Source of the DNA: PALSA-1180 sp964624625
Lineage (GTDB): Bacteria; Oederibacteriota; Muellerivitia; Muellerivitales; Muellerivitaceae
Assembly: GCA_964624625.1 (NCBI GenBank)
Contig: CAZUXW010000002.1
Location: 38,211 to 102,210 of the forward strand
Length of the DNA stretch: 64,000 nucleotides
Direction: 5' to 3'
Part shown: in pieces, positions 1-7,969 of the stretch
Layout of the letters: every line of letters starts with the position of its first letter
How positions within the stretch are numbered: the stretch's first letter is position 1
Made by a program: the position numbers and the translations under genes
Notes under the pieces: generated by a model
Seen by the model: the letters and a program-made list of their open reading frames with translations, nothing else
Databases searched by the model: none
Told to the model about the DNA's origin: nothing

Positions 1-25
1 GAAGCCGGCTCGGGGTGGAGGGCCT

Positions 26-802
26 ATGAGGATCCCGGATTCAATGTGGGGACTCTGGTGCGTTTGGCTTCGTTATTTCATGGTATTCATCAAGAGCCTT
101 CCCTATTACTTGGCCACGACCTTCCTGGAACCGATCTTTTACCTGCTTTCCTTTGGGCTGGGCGTGGGCTCCCTGGTGGGGGGCATTACCACCCAGGGAG
201 TCCATTTGTCCTACCGGAGTTTTATTTTTTCCGGCATCATCGCCCAAACGGTCTTGTTCCAGGGCTTTTATGAGGGGGCTTTCGGGGCCTTCGTGCGCAT
301 GTACTACCAGAAAATTTTCCAGGCCATTTCCATCACGCCAGTGACATTATCCGAGGTTCTCTGGGGGGAACTGCTGTGGGACGCCAGCAAGGCCACCGTG
401 GCCGCCGAGGTGGTCGCCTTGATCGGTGTCGTCACGGGCGATTTTCCCGCCCATTCGCTGCTTTCGTTGGTGCCCCTTTGCTTCTTGAGCTCGGTCCTTT
501 TTTCGGCCATGGGACTGACGGCGGCTGGATACGCCCGCAACATCGACGAATTGTCCTATCCCCAATACCTGCTGGTCTTCCCCATGTTCCTTTTTTGCGG
601 GGTTTTCTACCCGATTGAAAGCCTGCCGGCCATCCTCCAAAAGATCGCCTGGTTCTTTCCCCTGACCTCCGTCAATGCTTTGGTAAGGTCCCTCACCCTA
701 GGGCTGCCCCTTCAGGTCCAAGCCATTCCCCTTTTGTTCATTTGGTTGGTCCTGTTGGTTTATGTGGCGAGGCGTTCCATGTTCCGGAGGCTGGTAAAAT
801 GA
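26..802 (+). CDS. ABC-2 type transporter permease subunit (NodJ/DrrB-like)
   Basis: Inner-membrane permease of an ABC exporter, 258 residues, the usual size for one-domain ABC-2 permeases. About six hydrophobic segments are visible, roughly at residues 20-50, 65-90, 125-145, 150-172, 183-202 and 230-250. The stretch around residues 178-200, where N-I-D-E-L-S precedes P-M-F-L-F-C-G-V-F-Y-P, is typical of the NodJ-like branch. The ATG at 26 follows GGAGGG. A stop in another frame (TGA at 27-29) overlaps it, as expected if an ATPase gene ends just outside the window and the two are translationally coupled; the ATPase itself cannot be seen. The exported substrate cannot be told from sequence; lipid-linked glycans and small molecules are known for relatives. 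Confidence 0.82.
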   Translation: MRIPDSMWGLWCVWLRYFMVFIKSLPYYLATTFLEPIFYLLSFGLGVGSLVGGITTQGVHLSYRSFIFSGIIAQTVLFQGFYEGAFGAFVRMYYQKIFQAISITPVTLSEVLWGELLWDASKATVAAEVVALIGVVTGDFPAHSLLSLVPLCFLSSVLFSAMGLTAAGYARNIDELSYPQYLLVFPMFLFCGVFYPIESLPAILQKIAWFFPLTSVNALVRSLTLGLPLQVQAIPLLFIWLVLLVYVARRSMFRRLVK

Positions 803-898
803 TGGGCCTTCCACAGCGGGGGAAGATTCGGCTTTTAAATTCCAAAACCAATTGGATCGGCCCGCTTACTTTTCCCTGAAAAAAGAAGGGTCCGTATT

Positions 899-1099
899 TT
901 AAGCCGAAACCTTTCTCCCCCGCCGGGAGCGGGGCTTTTTGACGGGGACCGGCGATTGGGGTATCCCGCGCCCCTCCTCATCATAAATAAAACTGGTTTT
1001 TCCCCTGAGAAAACATCCCACCATACCGGGGCGGCATCCCACCCTCAGCCTTTGGCAGTAGTTTTCCCCGTCTTGATGGCGGCAGGTCCAACCGGACAT
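899..1099 (-). CDS. small Cys-rich protein with basic tail
   Basis: A 66-residue protein on the minus strand, missed if only long frames are considered. The ATG at 1099 has a strong Shine-Dalgarno (AAGGAG, six bases upstream), which is the main reason to believe it. Cysteines lie at residues 6, 15, 22 and 29 with His8 nearby, and the pattern C-R-P-G-M-V-G-C followed by L-R-G-K looks like a conserved metal-binding knuckle. The last 15 residues are Lys/Arg-rich (V-K-K-P-R-S-R-R-G-R-K). It runs opposite to the flanking genes and converges on the ABC permease. I do not recognise a named family. A zinc-ribbon or nucleic-acid-binding role is only inference. Confidence 0.55.
   Translation of the reverse strand: MSGWTCRHQDGENYCQRLRVGCRPGMVGCFLRGKTSFIYDEEGRGIPQSPVPVKKPRSRRGRKVSA
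918..940 (+). terminator. possible terminator of the ABC permease transcript
   Basis: Six-base G+C stem CCCCGC / GCGGGG with loop CGGGA, then C and five T on the plus strand. It sits 115 bases after the permease stop and inside the 3' end of the opposing small gene, where the same bases encode the basic tail. Short stem and short T run, so only a candidate. Confidence 0.3.
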
Positions 1100-1249
1100 G
1101 GGTCGCTCCTTATTCCTCGCGGATTCACCGCCGCGACTGGCCAACCATCACACTTTTGGCTATTTTTCACAATGATCCGAATCATATTGGAAAAAGAACT
1201 CTGGAACCGGCGCGGCACTTTTTATTTGAAAATACGTCTAAAAATAAAT

Positions 1250-2080
1250 ATGGACGATCTATCCCCTATTTTCATCCTGAGCTGCGAGAGATCCGGCTCA
1301 ACGCTTCTCCATTATATCCTGGACACCCATCCGGAGATTTCTTGCCCCGGGGAATTGTTCCTGGGCCAATTGTCCAAGCTTTTACGGTTAGCCGTCTCCC
1401 GCACCACCGGTTATGTCACCTTGGGGAGCCTGGAAGAAAGGGATGAAACGGCGAGACGGGAGGTTTACAAAATACTGACGGATCTCCTGGGGAAATTCAC
1501 CAAAGCCAGGGGAAAGAAGATCTGGTGCGAAAAAACACCTTACAACGTCAACGACCTGACGCACCTGGACTGGGCGTTCCCCCAGGCGAGGTACATCCTC
1601 CTTTTCCGGCAAAGCCTGGACGTGGTCCAGTCCTGCCTGGACATGCCGGAAAAAAGCTACCTGTGGTGGTCCCTGCCTTACGTGGTGAAACAGCCGAATA
1701 ATTACCTGGCCGCCCTTCTGGAAAATTGGGTCGAGAAGAATGAAAATATTTTGGCCTTCGAGCGAACCCACCCGAAATCCTGCCGGATTCAATACGAGGC
1801 CCTGGTGGAGAATCCGGTCCTGGCCCTGGATCCGGTTTTTAAATTTCTCGGTTTGGAATGGGACCCCTCCCTGTTGGATATCATTTTTTCCGTTCCCCAT
1901 GACCCCGGGGGCGGCGATTCGAAGATTACGCTCACCCATAAAATCGAAAAGGACCGGGTCGGCAGGGGAGCCAGCCTGGATCCCTTGTTACTGGCCCTCG
2001 CGCCGCCGTCCTTGTGGATCCGCCAAAAAGCGCTCCATCGGGAACTGGGATATGCCGAGACTCTGATTCCCCAAAAATAA
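1250..2080 (+). CDS. sulfotransferase family protein (PAPS-dependent)
   Basis: Predicted cytoplasmic sulfotransferase, 276 residues, transferring sulfate from PAPS to an unknown hydroxyl or amine acceptor. The N-terminus has the 5'-phosphosulfate loop S-C-E-R-S-G-S-T-L-L at about residues 10-19, followed by H-P-E-I-S-C-P-G-E-L-F as in the Sulfotransfer_3 group. The 3'-phosphate motif is plausibly the L-L-F-R-Q-S-L-D-V-V-Q-S stretch near residue 120. I chose ATG 1250 because homology-like sequence starts right after it. The frame is open back to 956, but that extension has no family features and overlaps the opposing small gene. A lone APS kinase gene at 29088 could supply PAPS. Physiological acceptor unknown. 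Confidence 0.75.
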   Translation: MDDLSPIFILSCERSGSTLLHYILDTHPEISCPGELFLGQLSKLLRLAVSRTTGYVTLGSLEERDETARREVYKILTDLLGKFTKARGKKIWCEKTPYNVNDLTHLDWAFPQARYILLFRQSLDVVQSCLDMPEKSYLWWSLPYVVKQPNNYLAALLENWVEKNENILAFERTHPKSCRIQYEALVENPVLALDPVFKFLGLEWDPSLLDIIFSVPHDPGGGDSKITLTHKIEKDRVGRGASLDPLLLALAPPSLWIRQKALHRELGYAETLIPQK

Positions 2081-2119
2081 AACCATTCCCTAAATCTGAT
2101 TGTGTAAAAATAGCGGTCT

Positions 2120-4567
2120 ATGAACCCCCCTCTCCCCTCTTCCCTTCCCATCGATCCCCTCCTGCCCGAAATCCGCCGGGCGTTGGAAACCCAAACCAAC
2201 GCGGTGGTGACCGCCGAGCCGGGGGCGGGAAAAACCACGCGGGTTCCACCGGCCTTACTTTCGGCCGCCTTCGCCAAGGATAAGGAAATTTGGGTGCTGC
2301 AGCCCCGGCGCCTGGCGGCGAAATTGGCGGCCCTGAGGGTGGCGGAGGAATTGGGCGAGGAACCCGGAAAAAAGGTCGGCTACCAATTCCGCTTCGAGAA
2401 AAAAATCGGCCCCGAGACCCGCCTGAAGTTCCTTACCGATGGGATGCTCTTTCCCCTCTCCCAGGGCGACCCCCAGCTATCCAAGGTGGCGGCGGTGATA
2501 TTGGATGAGTTCCACGAGAGAAGCCTGGCGCTGGAGTTGGGACTGGCCTGGCTCCGCCAGCTCCAGCGGAAATTCCGCCCGGATCTGCGCCTGCTGGTGA
2601 TGAGCGCGACCTTGGACCGGGAAGCCATGTCCTCCTACCTTGGCGGTTGTCCCGTATTTGACAGCAAGGGCCGTGTTTTTCCAGTGACGGTGGAATACCT
2701 CCCCCAGCCTGAACAGCCGGACCTGGGGCTTAAAGTTAAAAACGCCGTCCGCCAATTGGCTTCCCGGGGCCCGGGAACCACTTTGGTTTTTTTGCCGGGG
2801 CTATATGAGATCAACCGCTGCAGGGAAGCCCTGAGGGGGGAGCCTTTAGAAGTCTACCCACTCTACGGCGATCTTTCGGTGGAGGAACAACAAAGGGCCC
2901 TCTCGCCCAGTACCGGCCGTAAAGTGATCTTGTCCACCAACGTGGCGGAAACTTCCCTGACCGTTCCCGGGGTCACCGCCGTGGTGGATGCGGGGCTGAC
3001 GAGACAGTCCCGTGTCTCCGTCTGGTCCGGGCTTTCCAACTTAGTAACCGTACCAGCCAGCCAAGCATCCGCCGCCCAAAGAATGGGGAGGGCCGGCAGG
3101 CTCCAAGCCGGACATTGCCTGAGGCTTTACAGCAAATTTGATTTTGACCACCGGGCGGCCTTTGACCTGCCCGAGCTTCTGCGTTCCGACCTGTCCAAAA
3201 GCCTGCTGGATCTCAAGTGCCTCGGGGTTGAGGATCTGGATTCTTTTCCCTGGTTTTTAAAACCTTCCCCTGCCGCGATGGAAACGGCCTTGTCGCTATT
3301 GAGGCAATTGGGGGCCTGGGACGCTCAAATGGGCCTGACGGAAGTGGGAAGGAGGATGTCCCGGTTTCCCCTGGCCCCAAGGCTGGCCAGGTTCCTTTTA
3401 AAAGTTGAGGAGTTGGCTCCCAAGGATTCATTCCCGCTTTCCGACGCCTGCCGATTGGCGGTTCTCATCAGCGAGGAGAAGCCCGAGTCCGAGGATTTAC
3501 TGGAGGAATTGCGGCGCTTCAAGCCTGGTTTCGAGTCCAAGCGGTTGGAAGAACAGTTGAGGGGCCTGATCCGAGCGGACCAGGGTAAGGCTGGTGGAAA
3601 ACCGGATGAAACTATTCTCCCCAAGGCCCTGCTCAGCGCTTTTCCCGACCGGGTGGCGAAGGTACGTCCCGACTCCTCCTCCACCCGCAACCGCTCGGGA
3701 AAAGTGAGGGAGCTTCTGCTTTCTTCAGGCGGCAGGATCCTCGCCCAGGACAACGCCCTCACCCGCTCCCATGAGATCTTCGTGGTGGTGGAGGCGCAGG
3801 AGGGCGCCGGAAACAACAGCCAGGGGAAAGCCCGTTCCCTTTGCCCCATTGAGCAGGATTGGCTTTTGGATTTTTTCCCGGGGGAACTGGCTGAGGAACA
3901 AACCTGCGAGTGGAATAGCGCGGCCGGGAGGGTGGAGGGCTACAAGCGCTTGAAATACGGACAATTAATCCTGGACGAGAAGCCCTTTGCCGCCGGTGAT
4001 TTTGGTCCCGAGGCCGCGGCCCTGCTTTTTAAGGAAGCGCTCTCCGCCGGAACGCAGGCCTATGTCGATCCCGATGAGTTATCCGCCTTCTTGAACCGCG
4101 TCAAATTCGCCGCCGGAAAGTCGAACGATATCAAAGAAATCACCAGGGAGGACGTAGCGGCAACCTTAAGGGACTTATGCCTCGGAATCCGAAGCCTCTC
4201 GGAATTAAGGGAGGCCGGATTGGTTTCAGCCCTCAAGGCCCGTCTTTCCCCGAAGGACCTGTCCCTGCTCGAAAAACTCGCACCCTCCTCATGGTTGATG
4301 CCTACCGGACGAAGGTTGGAGATAAATTATGAAGCGGACCGTTCCCCCTGGGCCCAATCGCGGCTGCAGGATTTCCTGGGGATGGGCAGGGGCCCTTCCG
4401 TCGCCGGGGGCGAAGTCCCGGTGGTGCTCCACCTCCTTTCCCCCGGCAAAAAACCGGTGCAGATCACCAGCGATCTGGCGGGATTTTGGAAAAACCACTA
4501 TCCCCAAATCCGCAAGGAATTGATGCGGCGCTACCCCCGGCACCCCTGGCCGGAAAATCCGGTTTAA
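2120..4567 (+). CDS. hrpB: ATP-dependent RNA helicase HrpB
   Basis: Full-length DEAH/RHA-type helicase of 815 residues, the normal size for HrpB. Walker A G-A-G-K-T-T is at residues 35-40, the DEAH-box variant D-E-F-H at 129-132 (D-E-F-H is typical for HrpB), motif III S-A-T-L-D near 175, and motif VI Q-R-M-G-R-A-G-R near 320. After these come the helicase-associated and HrpB C-terminal domains, ending with the usual P-R-H-P-W-P-E sequence. Bacterial HrpB is a predicted RNA helicase without a well-defined role. It follows the sulfotransferase by 39 bases on the same strand and may be co-transcribed. Repeat element R1 lies immediately downstream. Confidence 0.95.
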   Translation: MNPPLPSSLPIDPLLPEIRRALETQTNAVVTAEPGAGKTTRVPPALLSAAFAKDKEIWVLQPRRLAAKLAALRVAEELGEEPGKKVGYQFRFEKKIGPETRLKFLTDGMLFPLSQGDPQLSKVAAVILDEFHERSLALELGLAWLRQLQRKFRPDLRLLVMSATLDREAMSSYLGGCPVFDSKGRVFPVTVEYLPQPEQPDLGLKVKNAVRQLASRGPGTTLVFLPGLYEINRCREALRGEPLEVYPLYGDLSVEEQQRALSPSTGRKVILSTNVAETSLTVPGVTAVVDAGLTRQSRVSVWSGLSNLVTVPASQASAAQRMGRAGRLQAGHCLRLYSKFDFDHRAAFDLPELLRSDLSKSLLDLKCLGVEDLDSFPWFLKPSPAAMETALSLLRQLGAWDAQMGLTEVGRRMSRFPLAPRLARFLLKVEELAPKDSFPLSDACRLAVLISEEKPESEDLLEELRRFKPGFESKRLEEQLRGLIRADQGKAGGKPDETILPKALLSAFPDRVAKVRPDSSSTRNRSGKVRELLLSSGGRILAQDNALTRSHEIFVVVEAQEGAGNNSQGKARSLCPIEQDWLLDFFPGELAEEQTCEWNSAAGRVEGYKRLKYGQLILDEKPFAAGDFGPEAAALLFKEALSAGTQAYVDPDELSAFLNRVKFAAGKSNDIKEITREDVAATLRDLCLGIRSLSELREAGLVSALKARLSPKDLSLLEKLAPSSWLMPTGRRLEINYEADRSPWAQSRLQDFLGMGRGPSVAGGEVPVVLHLLSPGKKPVQITSDLAGFWKNHYPQIRKELMRRYPRHPWPENPV

Positions 4568-4625
4568 CACAGGAAAGCCGTCGGATCAGAATATAACCTT
4601 GAGAAAATTAAGCGGCTAACACCTA

Positions 4626-4770
4626 TTCACCTCAGGTCCCCTTTCGGGGACCACAGAGGCACAGTAAAACAAATAATAATAAAAAATATCGAGTTTTCGC
4701 CTCAACCTCAAAGGATTTTATCTATTGTCGGCCTGTGCCTCTGTGGTTCCCGGAGGGAACCTGTGGTGAA
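4626..4770. repeat. TTCACCAC-type inverted repeat R1 (CACAGAG class)
   Basis: Long imperfect palindrome of 145 bases. The left arm (4626-4664) and right arm (4733-4770) pair over about 38 bases with a few mismatches; a 68-base A+T-rich loop separates them. Each arm contains its own small hairpin (GGTCCCC / GGGGACC on the left) and the word CCACAGAGGCACAG. It fills the gap between the convergent ends of hrpB and the secreted-protein gene at 4789. Confidence 0.9.
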
Positions 4771-4788
4771 CAGGGTTTCCTTTGTGGT

Positions 4789-5358
4789 TCAACGGTTTTC
4801 GGCGCGGGCTTGGAGCTCGGCGTTGATGTCCACGAAGCTCTTGCCCTTGATGAACCAATCCGCGATTTGCTCCGGCGGGCGTCTGTAAAACTCCGAAAGA
4901 AACTTAAGATTGACCAAATTCACGATCTCCCTGTCCTTCAGCACGATCTTTTTCCACTTGGTCCTTTTCCGGCTTTTGAAGTAACCCAAGGGCTTTCGAA
5001 AGGGGCCCGCGGCATTTTTCATGGATAGGTAAAAAGCCTCGGGCGTGACGCCAAAACGCCTGGCGGTGGTCAGCCAAGAGGCTCCCTTGCCCCGAAGCTG
5101 GGTTACCTTTTCCAAGGACGCTTGGCCCTTTTGAACGATCAGGAAAAGAACCGGCAGTTCTTCCTGTTTTATTTTTCCCTGGCCGGCCAAGGCCACTTGT
5201 TCCTCCGGCACTTGGTAATATTGGCTGACGGCGTTTCGAAAAAAAAGCGGGGCTTGCTCCCGAACCGGAGCCTGAGCCTGATTTTCGGCCAAGGCGAGGC
5301 CCGCCGGCAGCCATAGGAAAATGATAAGTATTAAATTTTTAAGATGGTCCCGAATCAT
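4789..5358 (-). CDS. secreted protein of unknown function
   Basis: A 189-residue protein starting M-I-R-D-H-L-K-N with a clear signal peptide (hydrophobic residues about 8-23, likely cleavage after A-L-A). I chose the ATG at 5358 because GGAGG lies five bases upstream; the frame extends seven codons further. The mature part is basic, alpha-helical in appearance, and contains the two similar stretches Y-Y-Q-V-P-E-E-Q-V and F-Y-R-R-P-P-E-Q-I, each followed by an aromatic or small helix. This suggests a duplicated motif of about 110-residue period. No catalytic motif recognised. Flanked by TTCACCAC elements on both sides (R1 and R2). Confidence 0.7.
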   Translation of the reverse strand: MIRDHLKNLILIIFLWLPAGLALAENQAQAPVREQAPLFFRNAVSQYYQVPEEQVALAGQGKIKQEELPVLFLIVQKGQASLEKVTQLRGKGASWLTTARRFGVTPEAFYLSMKNAAGPFRKPLGYFKSRKRTKWKKIVLKDREIVNLVNLKFLSEFYRRPPEQIADWFIKGKSFVDINAELQARAENR

Positions 5359-5400
5359 GGAGCCTCCGTGACAAAACATTAAATAAACGGTAACACCCTC

Positions 5401-5434
5401 TTCACCACAGGCCCCTGCCGGGGCCTGTGGTGAA
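5401..5434. repeat. minimal TTCACCAC palindrome R2
   Basis: Perfect 15-base arms TTCACCACAGGCCCC / GGGGCCTGTGGTGAA around a four-base loop (TGCC). This is the end module of the larger elements with the stutter arms and central loop missing. It lies between two minus-strand genes, 42 bases upstream of the start at 5358. Confidence 0.9.
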
Positions 5435-5483
5435 GAGTTTTGACTAGTCTTAGACGTTAAAGGTTCCGAAAAGGGCCGGGGGT

Positions 5484-5852
5484 TTAAGGGCGGGGGTCTT
5501 GGTACATCGTGGAATAGTTCTTTTGGATTCCGTTCCCCCAGGCCGTCACGGGCTTTCCTTCATGGGTGGGCGTCGGGAAAGTCCCGGCGTTTTTGCCCCT
5601 CACCGGTATTTTCTTCGGAAAGGGGATAAACCGGCTGACTTTGTCCTTTTTGAGGTTGGCAAGGGGTTTCAAGGGGAAGGCCTTGGATTGGTAGCCGGGC
5701 GTAGGGACCCTTTGGCCCCGGTTCGCGGGGGGCGTTAAAAACAGACTTTGGGCCGGAGCCTCACTCCAGAGTGTCAAAAATAAAAGCGCGGCCGGGACTA
5801 TTTTTCCCGCTTCTTTCCATCTCAGCCATGGGTCGGATCCACTAAAAGCCAA
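5484..5852 (-). CDS. small secreted protein of unknown function
   Basis: Predicted 122-residue protein. A hydrophobic segment at about residues 17-33 (I-V-P-A-A-L-L-F-L-T-L-W-S) ends in A-P-A-Q, a good signal-peptidase site. The mature part is rich in Pro, Lys and aromatic residues and has no recognised domain. The only in-frame ATG, at 5852, overlaps the end of the preceding gene by 31 bases. This suggests coupling to it, or that the start is non-canonical. Signal-peptide shape is the main support. Confidence 0.5.
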   Translation of the reverse strand: MAFSGSDPWLRWKEAGKIVPAALLFLTLWSEAPAQSLFLTPPANRGQRVPTPGYQSKAFPLKPLANLKKDKVSRFIPFPKKIPVRGKNAGTFPTPTHEGKPVTAWGNGIQKNYSTMYQDPRP

Positions 5853-6223
5853 TCGAGCGCCTCTTTCAATTCGGTCGTGGCCTTTAGGGTTAACCCCCGG
5901 TTGACGGCCACCGTCTCCCCAAACTTATTCGGGTCAATCATAGGATAATTCCCCAAATAAGCGAAACGAATAGGAGATATCCTGCCTGCTTTTAATTCAT
6001 CGAAATATTTCAAGGCAAAGGCTTGGGCGATATTGAACCGTTCCATGGAGGTCATGTTCCCGGCCAGGGAACGGAGGTCGATTAAAACCTTGGTGGCCTT
6101 GTGGTCAACGCAGCCGTCGATAATCCCTTGGAGAATCCTTGGAATTTCAGGCAAATCATATTCACCCTCCAAAAAAATATGGAGAAATCCTTCATTGGGT
6201 TCGTTCCTAACCGTAAATGCCAT
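5822..6223 (-). CDS. STAS-like (SpoIIAA-fold) protein, paralogue 2
   Basis: A 133-residue cytoplasmic protein starting M-A-F-T-V-R-N-E-P. The ATG at 6223 has a good GGAGG ribosome site; the frame runs 35 codons further upstream without support. The alternating pattern, K-V-L-I-D-L-R-S-L-A-G near residue 50 and a late helix E-A-L-D-W-L-L-V, resembles the SpoIIAA/STAS-like fold seen in many short environmental proteins. It is clearly a duplicate of the next gene: both share D-P-N-K-F-G-E-T-V-A-V-N and D-W-L-L-V. Function unknown; these folds often act as regulatory or lipid-binding modules. Confidence 0.7.
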   Translation of the reverse strand: MAFTVRNEPNEGFLHIFLEGEYDLPEIPRILQGIIDGCVDHKATKVLIDLRSLAGNMTSMERFNIAQAFALKYFDELKAGRISPIRFAYLGNYPMIDPNKFGETVAVNRGLTLKATTELKEALDWLLVDPTHG

Positions 6224-6249
6224 GATCCTCCTTATGGGGCAGTGGAATG

Positions 6250-6651
6250 TTATTCCGAGGGGGATTCCACCAAGAGCCAATCCAGAGCTTCCTTTAAATC
6301 CGTGGTGACTTTCAGTGTCATCCCCCAATTGACCGCGACCGTTTCTCCGAATTTGTTAGGATCAATAATCGGGTGCCGGCCCAAAAAAGCGAAGCGGACG
6401 TGGGAAATTTGTCCCGCCCTTTTTTTCTCGAAAAACTTCACCGCGAACGCCTCTCCAAATTGGAACCGGTCCATGGATGGAATGGCTCCCGTGAGCGAAC
6501 GCACATCCACCAGCACCTTCATTGCCTTCATTTCCCCGCAAATCTTCAATAAATGGTCAAGCCCTTCCAAGGCTCCCAAAAGATTATAATCACCGGAAAA
6601 GCTGACTTGGAAGTATCCCTCTTTTGATTCCGTTTCGACGGAAAAACCCAT
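6250..6651 (-). CDS. STAS-like (SpoIIAA-fold) protein, paralogue 1
   Basis: A 133-residue protein starting M-G-F-S-V-E-T-E-S, co-linear with its downstream duplicate (M-A-F-T-V...). I prefer ATG 6651 to the ATG two codons earlier because AAGGA lies six bases upstream and the starts of the paralogues then match. Conserved blocks are K-V-L-V-D-V-R-S-L-T-G, R-F-A-F-L-G-R-H-P, and D-P-N-K-F-G-E-T-V-A-V-N. Only 26 bases separate it from paralogue 2, so the pair is probably one transcript. It is divergent from the HtrA-like gene. Role unknown. Confidence 0.72.
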   Translation of the reverse strand: MGFSVETESKEGYFQVSFSGDYNLLGALEGLDHLLKICGEMKAMKVLVDVRSLTGAIPSMDRFQFGEAFAVKFFEKKRAGQISHVRFAFLGRHPIIDPNKFGETVAVNWGMTLKVTTDLKEALDWLLVESPSE

Positions 6652-6774
6652 GTTCATTCCTTGATAGTGCCTATTTCATGGCCCCTAGAGTATCGCAGAC
6701 AACCGAAATTTACCACGGCGGGTCGGCCCATCTCCCTCTTGATTTTCCAAGGACCTCTTCCCATGGTAAGGCCC

Positions 6775-7803
6775 ATGAGAATCGTCCATGTCGCCAATTC
6801 AAAACCGCTAGGTCCGGAGGGAGCCACCCATTCGACCCTCCCCTTCGAAAACGAGGGATTAATGGACGCTTATTCCAACGCGGTTATTTACGCTTCCGAA
6901 AAAGTTTCGCCTTCCGTGGTGAATATCGATCTTTTTCAAAAGGGCCGGAACCAACGGCGGGAGGAGCCTTCCCTCCAGAAGGCCGGCAGCGGTTCCGGTT
7001 TCCTGTTCACGCCCGATGGCTTCATTTTGACCAACAGCCACGTGGTGCGCAACGCCCAGGAAATGGAAGTAACCCTTCTTTCCGGGGAAACCCATTCCGC
7101 CCGTTTGATCGGCGAGGATCCGGATTCGGATCTGGCCGTCATCCGCCTTGACACCAATGGATTGACCCCCGCGAAGTTGGGGGCCTCGCGGAATTTGCGG
7201 GTGGGCCAGTTGGTAGTGGCTATCGGAAGTCCTTTGGGCTTTCAAACCACCGTCACGGCCGGCGTCGTGAGCGCCCTGGGCCGCTCCCTTCGGTCCCGTT
7301 CGGGCCGGCTCATCGACAACGTCATTCAAACCGACGCCGCCTTGAACCCGGGCAATTCGGGCGGGCCTTTGGTGAATTCCCTGGGCGAAGTGGTGGGCGT
7401 CAATACGGCCACTATTATGTCCGCCCAAGGCCTCTGTTTTTCCATCGCCATTGACACGGCCCAAAGGATCGCGATGCAGCTCATGCAATATGGGAGGGTT
7501 CGCCGCAGTTATATCGGAATCGGCGGCCAGAATATCGATCTGCCCAGGAAGTTCATCCGGCATTTCAACCTTTCCCAGGAACAGGCCGTGCTGATTGTCG
7601 GGGTGGAGGGTTCGGGCCCGGCCCAAAAGGCCGGAATTCAAGAGGGCGACGTCATCCTGGAGTTTGAGGGCCAACCCATCCAAAACATGGACGACCTGCA
7701 CCGGCTCCTCACCGATGAGAAGGTGGGGGTGGAATCCAGCTTCGGTGTCGTCCGCCGGTCGGAAAAATTAAATTTCAAGGTAACGCCGGAGGAACACCGT
7801 TAA
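6775..7803 (+). CDS. HtrA/DegP-like S1C serine protease with one PDZ domain
   Basis: Trypsin-like protease domain followed by a PDZ domain, 342 residues from this start. The catalytic triad is visible: His89 (N-S-H-V-V), Asp119 (D-S-D-L-A-V) and Ser195 (N-P-G-N-S-G-G-P-L). The PDZ domain covers about residues 245-340 with Y-I-G-I-G-G and a G-D-V-I-L-E-F-E-G block. No signal peptide or anchor is visible with any start, so the protein may be cytoplasmic, unlike classical DegP. The start is uncertain: the frame is open from 6661, but a start there would leave only nine bases to the divergent gene. ATG 6862, after GAGGG, would begin right at the protease fold. Confidence 0.85.
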   Translation: MRIVHVANSKPLGPEGATHSTLPFENEGLMDAYSNAVIYASEKVSPSVVNIDLFQKGRNQRREEPSLQKAGSGSGFLFTPDGFILTNSHVVRNAQEMEVTLLSGETHSARLIGEDPDSDLAVIRLDTNGLTPAKLGASRNLRVGQLVVAIGSPLGFQTTVTAGVVSALGRSLRSRSGRLIDNVIQTDAALNPGNSGGPLVNSLGEVVGVNTATIMSAQGLCFSIAIDTAQRIAMQLMQYGRVRRSYIGIGGQNIDLPRKFIRHFNLSQEQAVLIVGVEGSGPAQKAGIQEGDVILEFEGQPIQNMDDLHRLLTDEKVGVESSFGVVRRSEKLNFKVTPEEHR

Positions 7804-7814
7804 GGCCAAGACCG

Positions 7815-7962
7815 TTTCACCACGGAGTGAACGGAGTTACACAGAGTAAGGCGAACTTATTTAGTCCAAAGGTGAACAGGATTAGCAGCGAAGACATTTA
7901 TTAAAAAACAAGAGAAATTATTTTTAAGTTTTACTCCGGGTGACTCCGTTCACTCTGTGGTC
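7815..7962. repeat. TTCACCAC-type inverted repeat R3 (CACGGAGTGAACGGAG class)
   Basis: Left arm 7815-7849 and right arm 7931-7960 match at about 25 of 30 positions when one is reverse-complemented (left core CCACGGAGTGAACGGAG, right core CTCCGTTCACTCTGTGG). An A+T-rich loop of about 80 bases separates them. It occupies the space between the convergent ends of the protease and HxlR genes. Confidence 0.85.
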
Positions 7963-7969
7963 AAAATTT

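Noticed and set aside
956..1249. 98-codon N-terminal extension of the sulfotransferase
   Set aside because: No family features, and it overlaps the opposing Cys-rich gene that has a strong ribosome site.
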